Positions 40,561 through 51,870 of a DNA stretch of 64,000 bases are shown here, piece by piece. The translations under genes and the position numbers were made by a program. Below the pieces are notes generated by a model. That model was not told the DNA's origin. It worked only from the letters and a program-made list of their open reading frames with translations, and ran no database searches. The DNA lies in assembly GCA_009792885.1 (NCBI GenBank), contig WMCF01000003.1, forward strand, positions 12,865,974 through 12,929,973, read 5' to 3'. The first letter of the stretch is position 1; the number at the start of each line of letters is the position of its first letter. This DNA is from Eremophila alpestris peregrina (taxonomy: Eukaryota > Chordata > Aves > Passeriformes > Alaudidae).

Positions 40561-41913
40561 CACAAACTTTGCCTGGTCTGTAATGTCATTGCTGGGAAGC
40601 ATAGAAAGTTTTAAGCAAACATTATCACTGCAAGGAAGTATGACATATTTTTCATGTTTGACACTGGACATAAATATCCTCCCACACTGTTTAATGTGAG
40701 AACTGCATATGTGTGGCAGAGATAATAAAACATCTCAGTGAAAACAAATGAAATGAAAAAGAAGTAACGATAAGTAGAACAGAAATAAAGCTTTGAAGTT
40801 AAAAGTCTTCATATCTGTACATTTTATTCACAAGAGGAAGAGTCAGTATTTGATATGCAGAGTGGATAGTCACACAATCTGGAAGAGTCTCATGCTTTGT
40901 AGGAAGGCTTATCTGCCCAGAGACATATTTTTTAGATGACAGAAGCAGCTTCATAATTGCAGGTAAGAAAAATCTGACCAGTTTTAAGATCCTTGTAAGT
41001 GCTACTGCTTTTCTGCAGTTCTTTCACATGGTATTTTATCAGACACTTGTCACTGAAATTTAACAATGTTCTTAAAAATTATTCTTGATTTTCTTACTTT
41101 ACTTGTTCAGCATTAAAACATTCAAGAGCTTTACAAATAAAATGCAACACAAGTACCATAATCTGATATGGATTTAAAGCAGAGGAGTACAACACAAGTG
41201 GGAAGACAAGTATGTGACTTAATTTCATACACAATTTTAGAGTATTTCTCTTTCTTTCTGTAATGTTCTTCCTGGGGAGAAAAGCTGTAATCTTACTGCA
41301 GAGAAGCAAGAATTTTTAATAGCTCCCAGAGGTTTCTGATATTTTGGGATGTCATTACAGACAACTTCTACCAGGTTACAGCTTTGCATGACAACTTAAA
41401 ATATAATCTCTGTATCTGTCTTAAAAACAATATAATATTGTCACACTATGAAAGGAAATATGTGGCAATGTAAGTTTCTTCCTAATCTTTGACTGTATTA
41501 AGATGTATAAAGGTCTATCCTGACAGTAAGAGAGAAAAAAGAAGCATTATTGTATCTTGAAAAAATGGTGCCTTGGAGTGTTCTTGACTTCTGATTCACT
41601 ACTACTAAATGACATTAACATCCTGCTTTTTACTTTATAGACAGCTTTGAGACAAAAGCAACAATTTTGAGTGGAAATACTTTTTTTTCCTGTAATACAA
41701 TAAACTATGCTATTGTCCTCCTACACTCAAAATATACCGGGCTATAAACTAATGAAAAGTTGCTTTTCTGGGGTTAATACAATAGGTGCTACTAGATGAG
41801 AAGCATAAATCACCATGTATGAGTACCTATAGCATGAGAATATTTACATACTGTGGAACAAATAGGAAATGATGAACAAGAAATTCAAAGTTGGCCAGCT
41901 GCTAGCTTTTATC

Positions 41914-42285
41914 ATGGAATCATGGAATGAATGCTTTGGGTTGGATGGGACCTTAAAGATCATGGCCTGGTTGGAACAAGTAAATCAAGTGGTTCAGAGC
42001 CCCATCCAACTGGGCCTTGAATACTTCCAGGGATGGGGCAAACCACAGATTCTCTGGGCAAATTTTCCTGTGCCTCACCAGCCTTACTGGAAAGAATTTC
42101 TTCTTTTTATCTAATCTAAATCTACACTTTCTCAGTTTAAAGCCATTCCCCCTTTTCCTATCACTACATATCCTTGCGTAAAGTTCCTCTCCAGGTCTAG
42201 ATACTGGAAGGCTGCCGTAAGGTCTCTCCAGAGCTTTCTTCAGGCTGAAGAGCCCCAACTCTCAGCTCCAGCCTTTATGGCCTTC
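41914..42285 (-). mobile_element. CR1 LINE 3' end
   Basis: The plus strand shows the antisense CR1 3' end: 'aatcatggaatg', 'gggttggatgggacctta', 'aagatcatgg', 'ctgggccttgaatacttcca', 'gggatgggg', then 'ggaaagaatttctt' and 'aggctgaagagccccaac'. The element is therefore in minus orientation, same as FMN1. It is 5' truncated and carries no reverse transcriptase frame. Confidence 0.9.
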
Positions 42286-43446
42286 CTAACAGAATTTATT
42301 TCTTATTTCCTTTCCCAATCAACTACCTCAGCAATCCTCTGTGGTGCCCTTCAACAGGCAGATGAGGAAATGCAGATCAAAACTCCTGTTCTATCCCAGA
42401 AATCCATTTGAAAGTGCATTGGACTGGATGCATGCCCAGGTAGCTACTGCAGCCTGGCTAAAATTATTAAGGAGAAATCACTCAGCAGTTAAAAGTGCGT
42501 TTTCGAACTGTTTCCATATGGTTGCTAAGCTTGTCTGAAAAATCCACTAGCTCCTGACATAATGCTGTGGTGACTAGTTTGGTCTATGATTCTGTTTTCC
42601 TACTGCATAGTGCCACAGATAGCACAGTGTTGACCTTTTATGTAGTATACACACAAAGCAGTTGTAGCAAAGCAATTAATCTAACCAACGTTTCCCAAAT
42701 GTTAGGCTAGAATTCTAAACATAGGACAATTTTTTTTTCTTTGGGATTAATCTCAATAGATGACTCTATTTGACAAACCCCTCCCTCTCCATCTTGCTTG
42801 TTACCTTGGTCACCCCAGTGTATCGTGCACCTTCCCCAAACAGCTTTGCTTTCCACTACTAATGAATTTCAAAAACTGTTCTGTCTTGACATGAGACCAC
42901 TCACTTCCCAGACTGTTCTAAATTAAATGAATTCCTGTAATAGCAGAGACTTCATCACCAAGATGCTTTATTCATAGAAAAATGAAGAGAAGCAGCTAGG
43001 CTTTTCCTATCCTAACTGCTAAGAAGCATAAAGACTTCTTCATTTTCACATTCCAATTCATGAGGGAAGAACCCAATCCCAAATAAAGTTTTTACATGCT
43101 TTCTGACCTGGATCCAATGGAGAAGAATTTGGAAACAGATTTTGCAAGATACTGCATCAATCTGTGCTATTCATTTCTACATTTACTAAAATGGACAAAA
43201 AATATGGAATAGTCAGGCAGCAAAATAAGAAATGAATTTAATTAGTCACCTACTCCTGTAATGTAATTTACTTTCTGGTTCATATTATTCTTGACGGAAT
43301 GCACAAGGAGATTACAAAACACTAAGGAAAACACCAATGGTTAATGGCCCTTCTAGTGAGCTGCACAGTTGCAGTAACCAAAACCTTTCTTTCTCCTTTT
43401 CAAAATGGAGTATTTTGCATCTTTCTCATAGTCACCTAAATACTCT

Positions 43447-43462
43447 GATTTTTTTTTTTTTT
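43447..43462. repeat. Poly(T) run
   Basis: About 14 consecutive T on the plus strand. Confidence 0.9.
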
Positions 43463-43929
43463 GTGGGAGATAGTTTCATATCAAAAGAGTTTTCTTCTAT
43501 GAATTTCTGAGCAAGAATTTAATGAATTAAAGAGCATTGCAAACCACACTTTAATTTCATAATTTTAAAAGGCCTTCTTGCATATAATGGCAATTTAAAT
43601 GGAAAATAATTATTAACATATTGTTAATTGCCCTATAAGGTAATTTCAATGGAAATACAGTGAATACTAATTTTTAAGAATTAGTAGGTCTCCATACTAT
43701 AGAAAAACTAATATAGTTGCACATGATATAATTAGATTTACTAAACATTATTTCAACTTTGAGAATAATCTAAGCGTAGGCATATCAAATACAACTACTG
43801 AAGCATTAAGACAGTTTACACAAGATGTCTTTCATGTGGGATTCATGAAGTACTTGACAAAGATTATCTTTCACTACAAAACCCAGCAAGAATCATTATT
43901 TAACATTCTGTGTACCAGAAAAGAGGGGC

Positions 43930-44065
43930 ACTCTCTGAAAAGGATATTAACCAACTGCTAGCATCACATATAAAGTAGCTAAACTGGGAATAGAACCCAA
44001 AGCTTCTGGCACCTCATTCCCTGCTGAAGGCATTGGGCTACATTACATCCAGTTATACAAACCAG
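43930..44065 (-). mobile_element. Ancient tRNA-derived SINE (MIR / CORE-SINE-like)
   Basis: The minus strand has an RNA polymerase III B-box-like GGTTCTATTCC (43987-43997; 10 of 11 bases of GGTTCGANTCC). An A-box-like TAGCCCAATGCC (44029-44040) begins about 43 bases upstream, which is tRNA-like spacing. After the B-box, 'cccagtttagctactttat' recalls the MIR body. It is not a functional tRNA: no cloverleaf is intact. Limits are approximate. Confidence 0.5.
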
Positions 44066-45107
44066 CACTGACATCAGCAGAAGTACAGTTTATCCCCTCT
44101 AGCATTTTAGAATGTCAGTCTCCATAACACTCTCAGTGTTTTTTGTTACAACACAGCAAGTATTAGATTTAATTGGTATTAATTATAATTAGGAAATGTA
44201 AACACTTCAGTATAAGCGAATCAGGATTCTTTTTTCCTTACAGTATTTCCAACTTCTCATTGACTAGAAATTATGGGAATTGCTCATGTGGGAAAAACCT
44301 CAATATCTATGAGTTCCAGCCCTATTTTCAAGCCAGAAGCTTCAGAAAAGCATCTGAGTTTTGGATACTTGCTGTGAGCTGGCAGAAAGATAACAGACAA
44401 TTTTTTCTTACATTTGCTTAAACCAGCCACAACTCTTTCTTAAACAAACAAAACTGAAAACAGATGCTTATTGGATGCTCAGCATTATCAGCTGACTCCT
44501 AATTTCAGAGAAGCAGCTGAGTTTGCAGACACCTCTGACCTTGACATTTGTCCAATGCCTATTCTAGTGCCATAAATCAAGATGAGTTTCTGTGTTATTT
44601 TTCCCTGTCTTCAGCATGGGATTTTATAGGATTTCCATTCTAATGCCACAGAAATACCATCCACCAGGATAAAGATTCAAATCTATCAGGTGACTGACAA
44701 AAAAATAGAGTCAATCATTACAAAATCTGACAATCTACTGAAAACTCAGAATAAGACAGAATAAGATGTAAAAAGATGAGAAGTTAAATTATACAAAATT
44801 AAGTGTGTCTGATTAGATACCATAAAGAATAACATTATAAAGCAAAAGAAAAATAAGGGAACATAAGAAAAAGTGGACAAGTGAGTAATCCAAGTATTTT
44901 TTTTCTTTCTAGTATACAAAAAACCTCACTAAAAAGTGTCCAATAAATATAATATATAGAACTTACTGTCCCAGGACAGCATGCAGGAATGCATCCTCTC
45001 TCTCTTTTTTAAAAAATATATACATTATTCACACACAGAGGGATAAAATTTTCTGTCACACTGAAACAGATAAATATATCTCCATTTTCATATCAATAGA
45101 CATAAAT

Positions 45108-45336
45108 GTGTCAGGGGAGGTTCTGATTGGATGTTGGGAAAAGTTTCTTCACTGAAAGGGTTATCAAGTATTGGAACAGGCTACCCAGGAGAGTAGTAGA
45201 ACAACCATCCATGGAAGAGTTCAAAGAGAGTGTAGGTGTTGTGCTTCAGGACAAGTTTAGTGGTAGAACTGGAAATATTAGGTTAATGGCTGGACTTGAT
45301 AATTTTTAAGAAGTCTCTTCCAGGCTTAATGATTCT
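45108..45336 (+). mobile_element. CR1 LINE 3' end
   Basis: Typical CR1 blocks in order: 'ggttctgattggatgttggg', 'tttcttcactgaaagggtt', 'attggaacaggctacccagg', 'catggaagagttcaaagaga', 'ggctggacttgata' and 'tcttccaggcttaatgattc'. It ends right where an LTR fragment begins. 5' truncated; no intact ORF2. Confidence 0.92.
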
Positions 45337-45337
45337 A

Positions 45338-45555
45338 AGAAATGGCTGAACACCAGCTCACTGATGGGAAGGAGTTGACTGAACTCAGTATTCTGCATCG
45401 CTTGTTCACACAGCTTTTGCTTTCCCTATTAAATGGTCAGTATTTCAATTCATTAATTTTCTTTCATTCACCCTTCCACCCCCTCCTTGCCTCCCCATGG
45501 AGGGGCAGCAAGCAGACAGCTGTGTGGTGCTAAGCTGCCAGCAGCAGGAACCACA
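45338..45555 (+). mobile_element. 3' half of an ERVL-type LTR (same family as 31522-32037)
   Basis: Blocks agree with the 3' half of the other LTR in opposite orientation: 'atggctgaacacc', 'cttttgctttccctattaaa', 'tcattcacccttcc', and an end in 'acagctgtgtggtgctaagc ... aaccaca'. The 5' half, including any TATA region, is missing. A CR1 3' end abuts its left border. There is no viral coding sequence. Confidence 0.65.
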
Positions 45556-45746
45556 GCAGCCCTCATGACATCCAGGGTGCAGGAAGAATTACAGAATCTG
45601 TGATACGATTGTGGAAGACACCATTTGGTTAGGGCCCTGGCAAGACCTGGGCAAAACTGAATTATTACAATACTTTGGCAAGCTAGATCAAGAAACATGA
45701 TGGAGATCATAATGGTTCTGTAGAAATACAAACATATACATACAGG

Positions 45747-45760
45747 TATATATATATATA
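45747..45760. repeat. (TA)n microsatellite
   Basis: Seven TA units. Confidence 0.9.
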
Positions 45761-46873
45761 GTACTAATTCAATTTTGATGTTATTGTTAAACTGTGAGTG
45801 AAAATTTCCAATTAAAAATATTAGAAAGACAATGAAACATCAAGATTTCCATTATGTTTTTTGTTTTAAAAGTTCTGTGGCAAGGAATTTGCTGCTTAAA
45901 TACTGTCTAATTACACTTGCATGTTAAAAAAATTTATATCAAGTAAGTATATCCATTGAACTCCATGGCCTGGGAGCAGGGTAAAGGAAAATATTAGCTT
46001 ATTTGCCATTACAATTTAACTATTGCTTTTGAAACAGCCTGTTTTCATTTGTCAAGGTCTTTACACAAGACACCCTCATGAAACAAAGTTATTAAAAAGA
46101 CATTAGAACAATCTTTATAAAAAGGATTAGGCTAATTAATAAATTATTACAGTAATCTGAATGATCACTAGTATTCTGTCTGGATGAGCAGATTCAGATA
46201 GTTCAGCTTAATTTTCAAATAGTAAATTGTTAAACTGTTCACCATTTCTATGAGAAATACAATTAAATTCTTAACAATTCTAGTATCTCTGTCAAAAATA
46301 CAGAATTTTTTTTTTTGTTTACCTAAAAAGACTGTACTCCTACAAGGAGAGGGGGGAAAGTCTCTTCCTGTATATATTTTCCACAGCTCCAGGAGCAATG
46401 GTGCTGGCAGAGGCAGGTGATGGGGAACACAGTATGGGAAACAGGAAGGAGCAGGATTCTTGTTTTCAACAGCAACCTGAATTTACATTATCTTCAGTTG
46501 ATGACCAAATTGTACCTTGATTTTAATCCACTGTCTCCAGACTCTAACCTGGTAAATCACTTTTTTCAATGCTTATTTCTATCTCACACAAGACAAAAAT
46601 CTTTAAATATGAACCAGCGAGTTCATAAGCTCACAACTAGGGAGAAAAGATGACATGTATATATGTGGACTTTCTTTAAAAGACTGTCTTTCACTCTTGT
46701 CTTTTTTAAGTCTTTGAAGCTTTATATTCCCTTTGATAAATTTGGTCTGTGATGAATATATTTTTCATTTTGCCTACAAATAATAATAAAGTACAAAGCA
46801 CAAAATAACCAGTGGGAAATGGGTGAGATCAAGGGAGTGATTATCTTTGACAAGTGATGTCTAAGATGTGTAT

Positions 46874-46903
46874 AACATATATGAACATATATGAACATAT
46901 ATT
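46874..46903. repeat. 10-bp tandem repeat, three copies
   Basis: aacatatatg occurs three times, the last with one mismatch. Confidence 0.95.
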
Positions 46904-47033
46904 AGGCCCATCAGGAACATAACCCACAGGAATTTTCAGAAGAAAGAGATACTTAATGCAGCTGACAGTACACATAACTTTATAAACCACTATACCATTT
47001 GGCAATAAGTATTTTTTTTCCAGATGTGGTTAC

Positions 47034-47126
47034 CTTTCTGGAAGAATTCCTCTAATTTCTCCTTGAAGGGCTGGAGATGTTCTTCAGAAGACTCTCTGCA
47101 AACTAACTTCATCTGCTTTTCAGAGG
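47034..47126 (-). CDS. FMN1: FMN1 coding exon (FH2 domain, SEKQMKLVC segment)
   Basis: This 93-nt exon (phase 1/1) encodes 30 whole codons from SEKQMKLVC to LEEFFQK, plus split Ala codons at both ends. The acceptor is tttttgtag. The donor GTAACC has a C instead of the usual G at position +5, so it is somewhat weak. The segment [12 protein letters not shown] belongs to the C-terminal helical bundle of the formin FH2 domain. It is isolated by the two largest introns in the window: 13.3 kb upstream and 20.4 kb downstream. Confidence 0.95.
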
Positions 47127-49190
47127 CTACAAAAAGATGAGACATATTTATGATGTAAGTAGTGTTTCAGAAGTAGATTTCAACACCAAAGCACCCTGCA
47201 TCTAAATTAGTCACCTGAACTTACTTTAGAGGTAATAAATAAGCACTAAGGAATCCAGCATATACATTAAGATAAAAATATAAATAATAGTCTGGCTAGT
47301 ATTAATACCTATATATAGATATGCTATATACTAAATAAAAAATTCTATATGTGTTTAAAGAGTAGAATGTGTCTTTAGTAGGGAATTTCTTCTTAAACTC
47401 CTGCAGTGTGCTAGGGCTTGCTACTAACACAGCCTGCCTCATACACTAATTCTAGATGGTATATTTAAAGCTTTCAAGTCTGTTTCTGTGGTGAGTGGAG
47501 GATGCCTTGTATCTGGATTGATTTGAATCAGTCAGTTCCAGGCATCCCATACTCAACCTTTTTCCTGAAACAGATGCAGAAATTCAGCATTACTTAAGTA
47601 TTCCATCCCCAGACCATGATATGAAACAGTTGAAGTAAGTAAGAAAGTTAACTTACATTTAAGTGCAATGCATTTACTGTTTAATCTGTCAGCTATTTTA
47701 AGAACCGATGCCCTGCCAATTTCTGAAAAACTTCTTTTTTTTTTGGTCAGTGAATTTTAACAGGCCTAGAACTTCTAGTAAACTTAGTGCATTCCAGTGT
47801 TCCGCATTAAAGATGACAGGAGGCAGAAATCAAAATGAAATTACTTTCCATTTAGCAACTGAATTTATGAAACACTGCAAGATTTTTCTTCCACGACTTG
47901 TTATTCCAAGAAGCTAAATTCAGATGGAAACTTACTTTGGAGTTAAATCTAAACCTTACAGTTTGGCTGCATGAACTGCATTCACACCATATTGCTACCA
48001 CCATTAAACAAAAATTAATGTAGAACTGTGGAATCAGAAGCTGAGCCTGTATAATTAAAATGTCACCTTATTAAATTTGCAATGTAGTGTAAGAAGTAAA
48101 CGGATGGCTGAAAATAGATGCATACATGTTATTGTGCAAGTAGTATTGTGCTTATAATACCCTTGGACCATCAGGACATACTGAAAAGAACCACAGCTTT
48201 TCAATTAATTGAGAGAAGAAACACATTTGGACAATTCTTACAGAAAAATACTGAAAAATACCCATTCCTACCTAAGAGTGTATTTTAATTGAGCACCACT
48301 CCATGACTCATGCAGGTTGTGTAAAATGGCCTGGAGTACAGTCTAAGTCTGTATCTTTAATCTATAGTCTTGTAACCAGCAGCATGTGACAAACCTTTCA
48401 AATGATTCAGAGGAAAGTTAATGGGTATTTGTTTGTATGCCACATAGTAGGCAGAATGGAGTGGTGATTTAAACATACTAGACTGGGAAAGAAAGTCTTT
48501 TATTAGCTGCTCAGTTATGTGTCTTTAATAATTTAAATTAAGCAAAAAAGACAAATCCAGCATCAGGGAAATTTATATGACATCTTAAGATTATTTTCTT
48601 GTGATACATGCTGCTTTACCATTAAAAATTTGAACTTTCTGTGACTGTCACAATACATTGATTGAAATGTGTGTATGCTTAACATTTATGTTTGCAGAAT
48701 TAGAAAGAGATTTCAATCAAGCAAATTGTAACACTACTTTGGAAGATAACAGACATTAGAAATTTATAAGTGGAAAAAATCTAACAAAATAACAGTATTG
48801 TAAGTTTCTGACTGTAACTTTGAACAGAGTTAACACACAGGATTGTTTCCTTTTTTTCATTTAAACTGATCTACAGAAAATCATGAGGCAATATTTAAAA
48901 ATTATTTTGAATAAATAGAAAATGATGAAACTGTAGAAGTAATATAGTACACACAATATGTTCAGACATTTGAAACACAGTAAATGCCCATGGTTCTTAC
49001 AGTCATGTAAGGTTGCAACAACTGCAATTGAATTATATTTCTTTTATAATACCCTCACATAAATTTATATAAATCTATACAGAATTTAATTTCTATGAAT
49101 ATGTATTAGACTAATAAGCTTGTATGTACAGTAGTATCTATACACACTCTAATATACTCTTTAGCATTTTCCCAAACATTTGGTGTTGCT

Positions 49191-49210
49191 AATGCTTCAT
49201 CTGAAGCATT
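49191..49210. repeat. Perfect 20-bp palindrome (9-bp arms, 2-bp spacer)
   Basis: AATGCTTCA, TC, TGAAGCATT. Two more GCTTCC words follow within 30 bases. Confidence 0.95.
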
Positions 49211-50682
49211 GAAAGCTTCCTGGATGCTTCCTACAAACTTTAATAACACAAGATTTAGAAAGGTTACTCAGGTAGGTCCCATGTATTTAAGTGACCAAGA
49301 CTAGGATGAACTGTTCCTAAAGTAAAAAGAAAGCACATATAAACCATCATTGGATATTTTTTTTTTTAATTGAGATTACTAACATTAATCAGATGACAAA
49401 AACTACAGGAAAATCTGGATAAGAAGTACCAACACATAGAGCATATAGAAAAAAACCTGATTTGGATAGTGAATGCGTAAGAAGAATCCTAACATCCTTT
49501 ACAAAGAGATCAGTATTTGGAATGAGGAGGGAGGAACAGTAATAAGAAAGGCACAGAAATGAAGAAAAATGAAACAGATGACATAGAATAAGTGAATCAG
49601 GATGATGATTAAAACTCTAAATGCTTGAGATGAAGTGAACAGTTTCAAATGCTTAAAGTGATCTTGAAACAATGAAATTGAAAAGACAGAAGAAGCCAAG
49701 TAAACACTGGCAAATTCTATTAATTTACATTTTTGTAAAGCCTGATAAAGAGATCCTTTAGGCTGAAGAACCTTAGAACGTGACCAAATTTGCCTGGGGA
49801 TAGATATGGCAAGGAATGATGGAAGTATGTTCAAAGGAATCACATATCAGATACATGCAAAGACATATTTTGAAGAGTAAAAAGCATTTAACGATACAAT
49901 TAATTTGAAGTTTTTGATTAAAATGGCAGTTGTAATGATACATATTAAAGTCAGGTGGCCTTTGTAAAGCTGCTTTTGTAATCATGGTGGTAGTCTACCA
50001 TACTACTGTATGACCTACCTCAGTTCTACACAACCTAATAAAAAAAGGTTCTGGTAACTACCATTCACTGAATTTCCTGTTATATAAGGTTTTTGTTTAG
50101 TTGGTTTTTTATTTACTTGGAACTTAATGTTAAAAATATCATGCCAGACATTATATTAAAAAAAAAATCCCTAAACCTGGAATGTCTAGTTCCATACATT
50201 GCTTTGATTTTCCTTGCTAAAAATACTGTAACAGGAGGGAATCTTACATCTATTCTGTATACTTTGTTCTCATATTCACTACAGCACAAAACTTTTCCTC
50301 TTTGAAAGAAAATTACTTCAGCAAAGTTTTTATTAGAATGATTTGGAGGTAAAGGATCCTATTATGCATTCCTTCTTTTAAATACATACTGAAAAGCTCT
50401 TTCTGAAGAAAGATCTTTCTGAAATTCTGAGGAATCTGAGGGAATTATGAGAAAGCTGACAGGTATGACACCACACATACACTTCACCTCTCACTATCTC
50501 ATTCCAAAATAATCATTTGGGAAAATAAAAAACCTGTTTCAGCATTACTGAGTTCAAACAGATGCAAATTCTCCACTAATGTAATAAACTTTTGGTTCTT
50601 TTCCTTGGTATGAGCTGTATGTTAGTGAAATTGAATGTAAGATGCTATTTTGAAAATTGTTTATTTTTAAATGAGCTATTGC

Positions 50683-50698
50683 AAAAAAAAAAAAAAAA
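50683..50698. repeat. Poly(A) run
   Basis: Sixteen consecutive A on the plus strand. Confidence 0.95.
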
Positions 50699-51659
50699 GA
50701 AAAGAAAATACAAGTGTGCAAAAGTATTTGAAAGCCATTACAAATTGCTGGATGTACATCATGCTTCACCCACTACAAATCTTGGCCACAGAAATGGAAA
50801 GCATTAGCAAAACATTAAAACAAAGTTGGAAACTGCTGATTATCAGTTTGCCACTGTCTTCAGATTTAATGCAGTACTTGGCTCAAAAAGTTCTTCAAAA
50901 ATCCCCAATATAAGTGAAAATATTTACAAAATAGAATGTCTCTCACTTAATGCCTATTGGGCAATAGTCTTAAAACTCCACAGACACTTGTAAATCTGTC
51001 AAAAGAATCACGGCTCATAAACAAACTTTCACGTAAAGAGCATTTCTGTGTCAATCAGACACGATTTGGAATTTTTTAAGCACCATTTTTAAAGTAAACG
51101 CAAAACCAGAAATAGTTTAACGTTGATAATGGTAAATTACTAACTATTTACTCACCAGAACCCACCAGTAGCATTTACAGGAATCAGCCTGACAGCAAAA
51201 CCAAGTATCAACACCATGAATTCCTATAAACCTGTCACTGACACTATCCCCTCTGAGTTATGCCTCTGTGAAAGCTGCTAACCTCCCCTGCTCCTGTCTG
51301 TTCAGGTTATACTGCCACGCTTGCTCTTTTGTTTTGTTACACTGCAAGCATATCTTTGACAGAAGGCAGAAGGATTACTATATGATAATTCTTTTTTTAG
51401 AACTCTTACATCTTCTGTTTTGAAGAGCATTTCAAATTACACTGCAAATGAATTCAATGTAGTGCTCATTAACCCCAAATTTCTGTATGAGAGAATCCCT
51501 GATCTTTTACAGTGCAGAAACCTCTTACACTACTTGGATCTATACGCCCAAATAAAAACCTAATAAATGTCCAATAAAATTCATAAATTTATATTATTCA
51601 GCTAGTGCTATAAAATTTTATCATGATTTAGTTCCTTTGGTTTTGCTTTACTAATTTTC

Positions 51660-51870
51660 CTGCCTGGAAACAAGTTTGCAAGCTAAACAAATAGTTGCTG
51701 GTGGAGATGCTTGTTTAACCGTTGGATATTGCTGCAGGATGTGGTTACAGTCTCCTGTTATTACATGCACTTAGGTACCTACTTCGTGGAGCTGTTAACT
51801 GAATGCATTTTGCACTATCTACAGCTTTTGCACTTATGCATAAACTTGCACATAAATTTTCTTTTCAGAT
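51660..51870. promoter_or_regulatory. Candidate conserved enhancer-like segment
   Basis: Unique sequence with a RUNX-type TGTGGTT, a Myb-like 'ccgttgg', forkhead-like AAACAAAT and repeated 'ttgcac' and 'atgcat/atgcac' words. No transposon match is seen. Conservation is not measured. Confidence 0.2.

Larger units (their letters stand above)
26595..47033 (-). other. FMN1: FMN1 intron (20.4 kb)
   Basis: The largest intron in the window; GT-AG, phase 1. It contains an old CR1-like piece (28925-29060), a full-length-looking solo LTR (31522-32037), a CR1 copy (41914-42285), a tRNA-derived SINE (43930-44065) and an abutting CR1 plus LTR fragment (45108-45555), with A-rich runs near 30481, 34550 and 36750. 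Unique segments at 34790-35340 and 40110-40560 are flagged as possible regulatory elements. The mouse GREM1 limb control region lies in 3' FMN1 introns, so this intron is a natural place to look. No extra coding exon is seen. Confidence 0.9.

Noticed and set aside
41869..42258. Open frames on both strands near 42 kb
   Set aside because: They lie largely or wholly within a CR1 3' end and are remnants or shadows of it, not genes.
49499..49843. Longest open frame seen, 114 codons on the minus strand
   Set aside because: It is a low-complexity, hydrophobic chance frame with no family resemblance and no supporting splice or initiation context.
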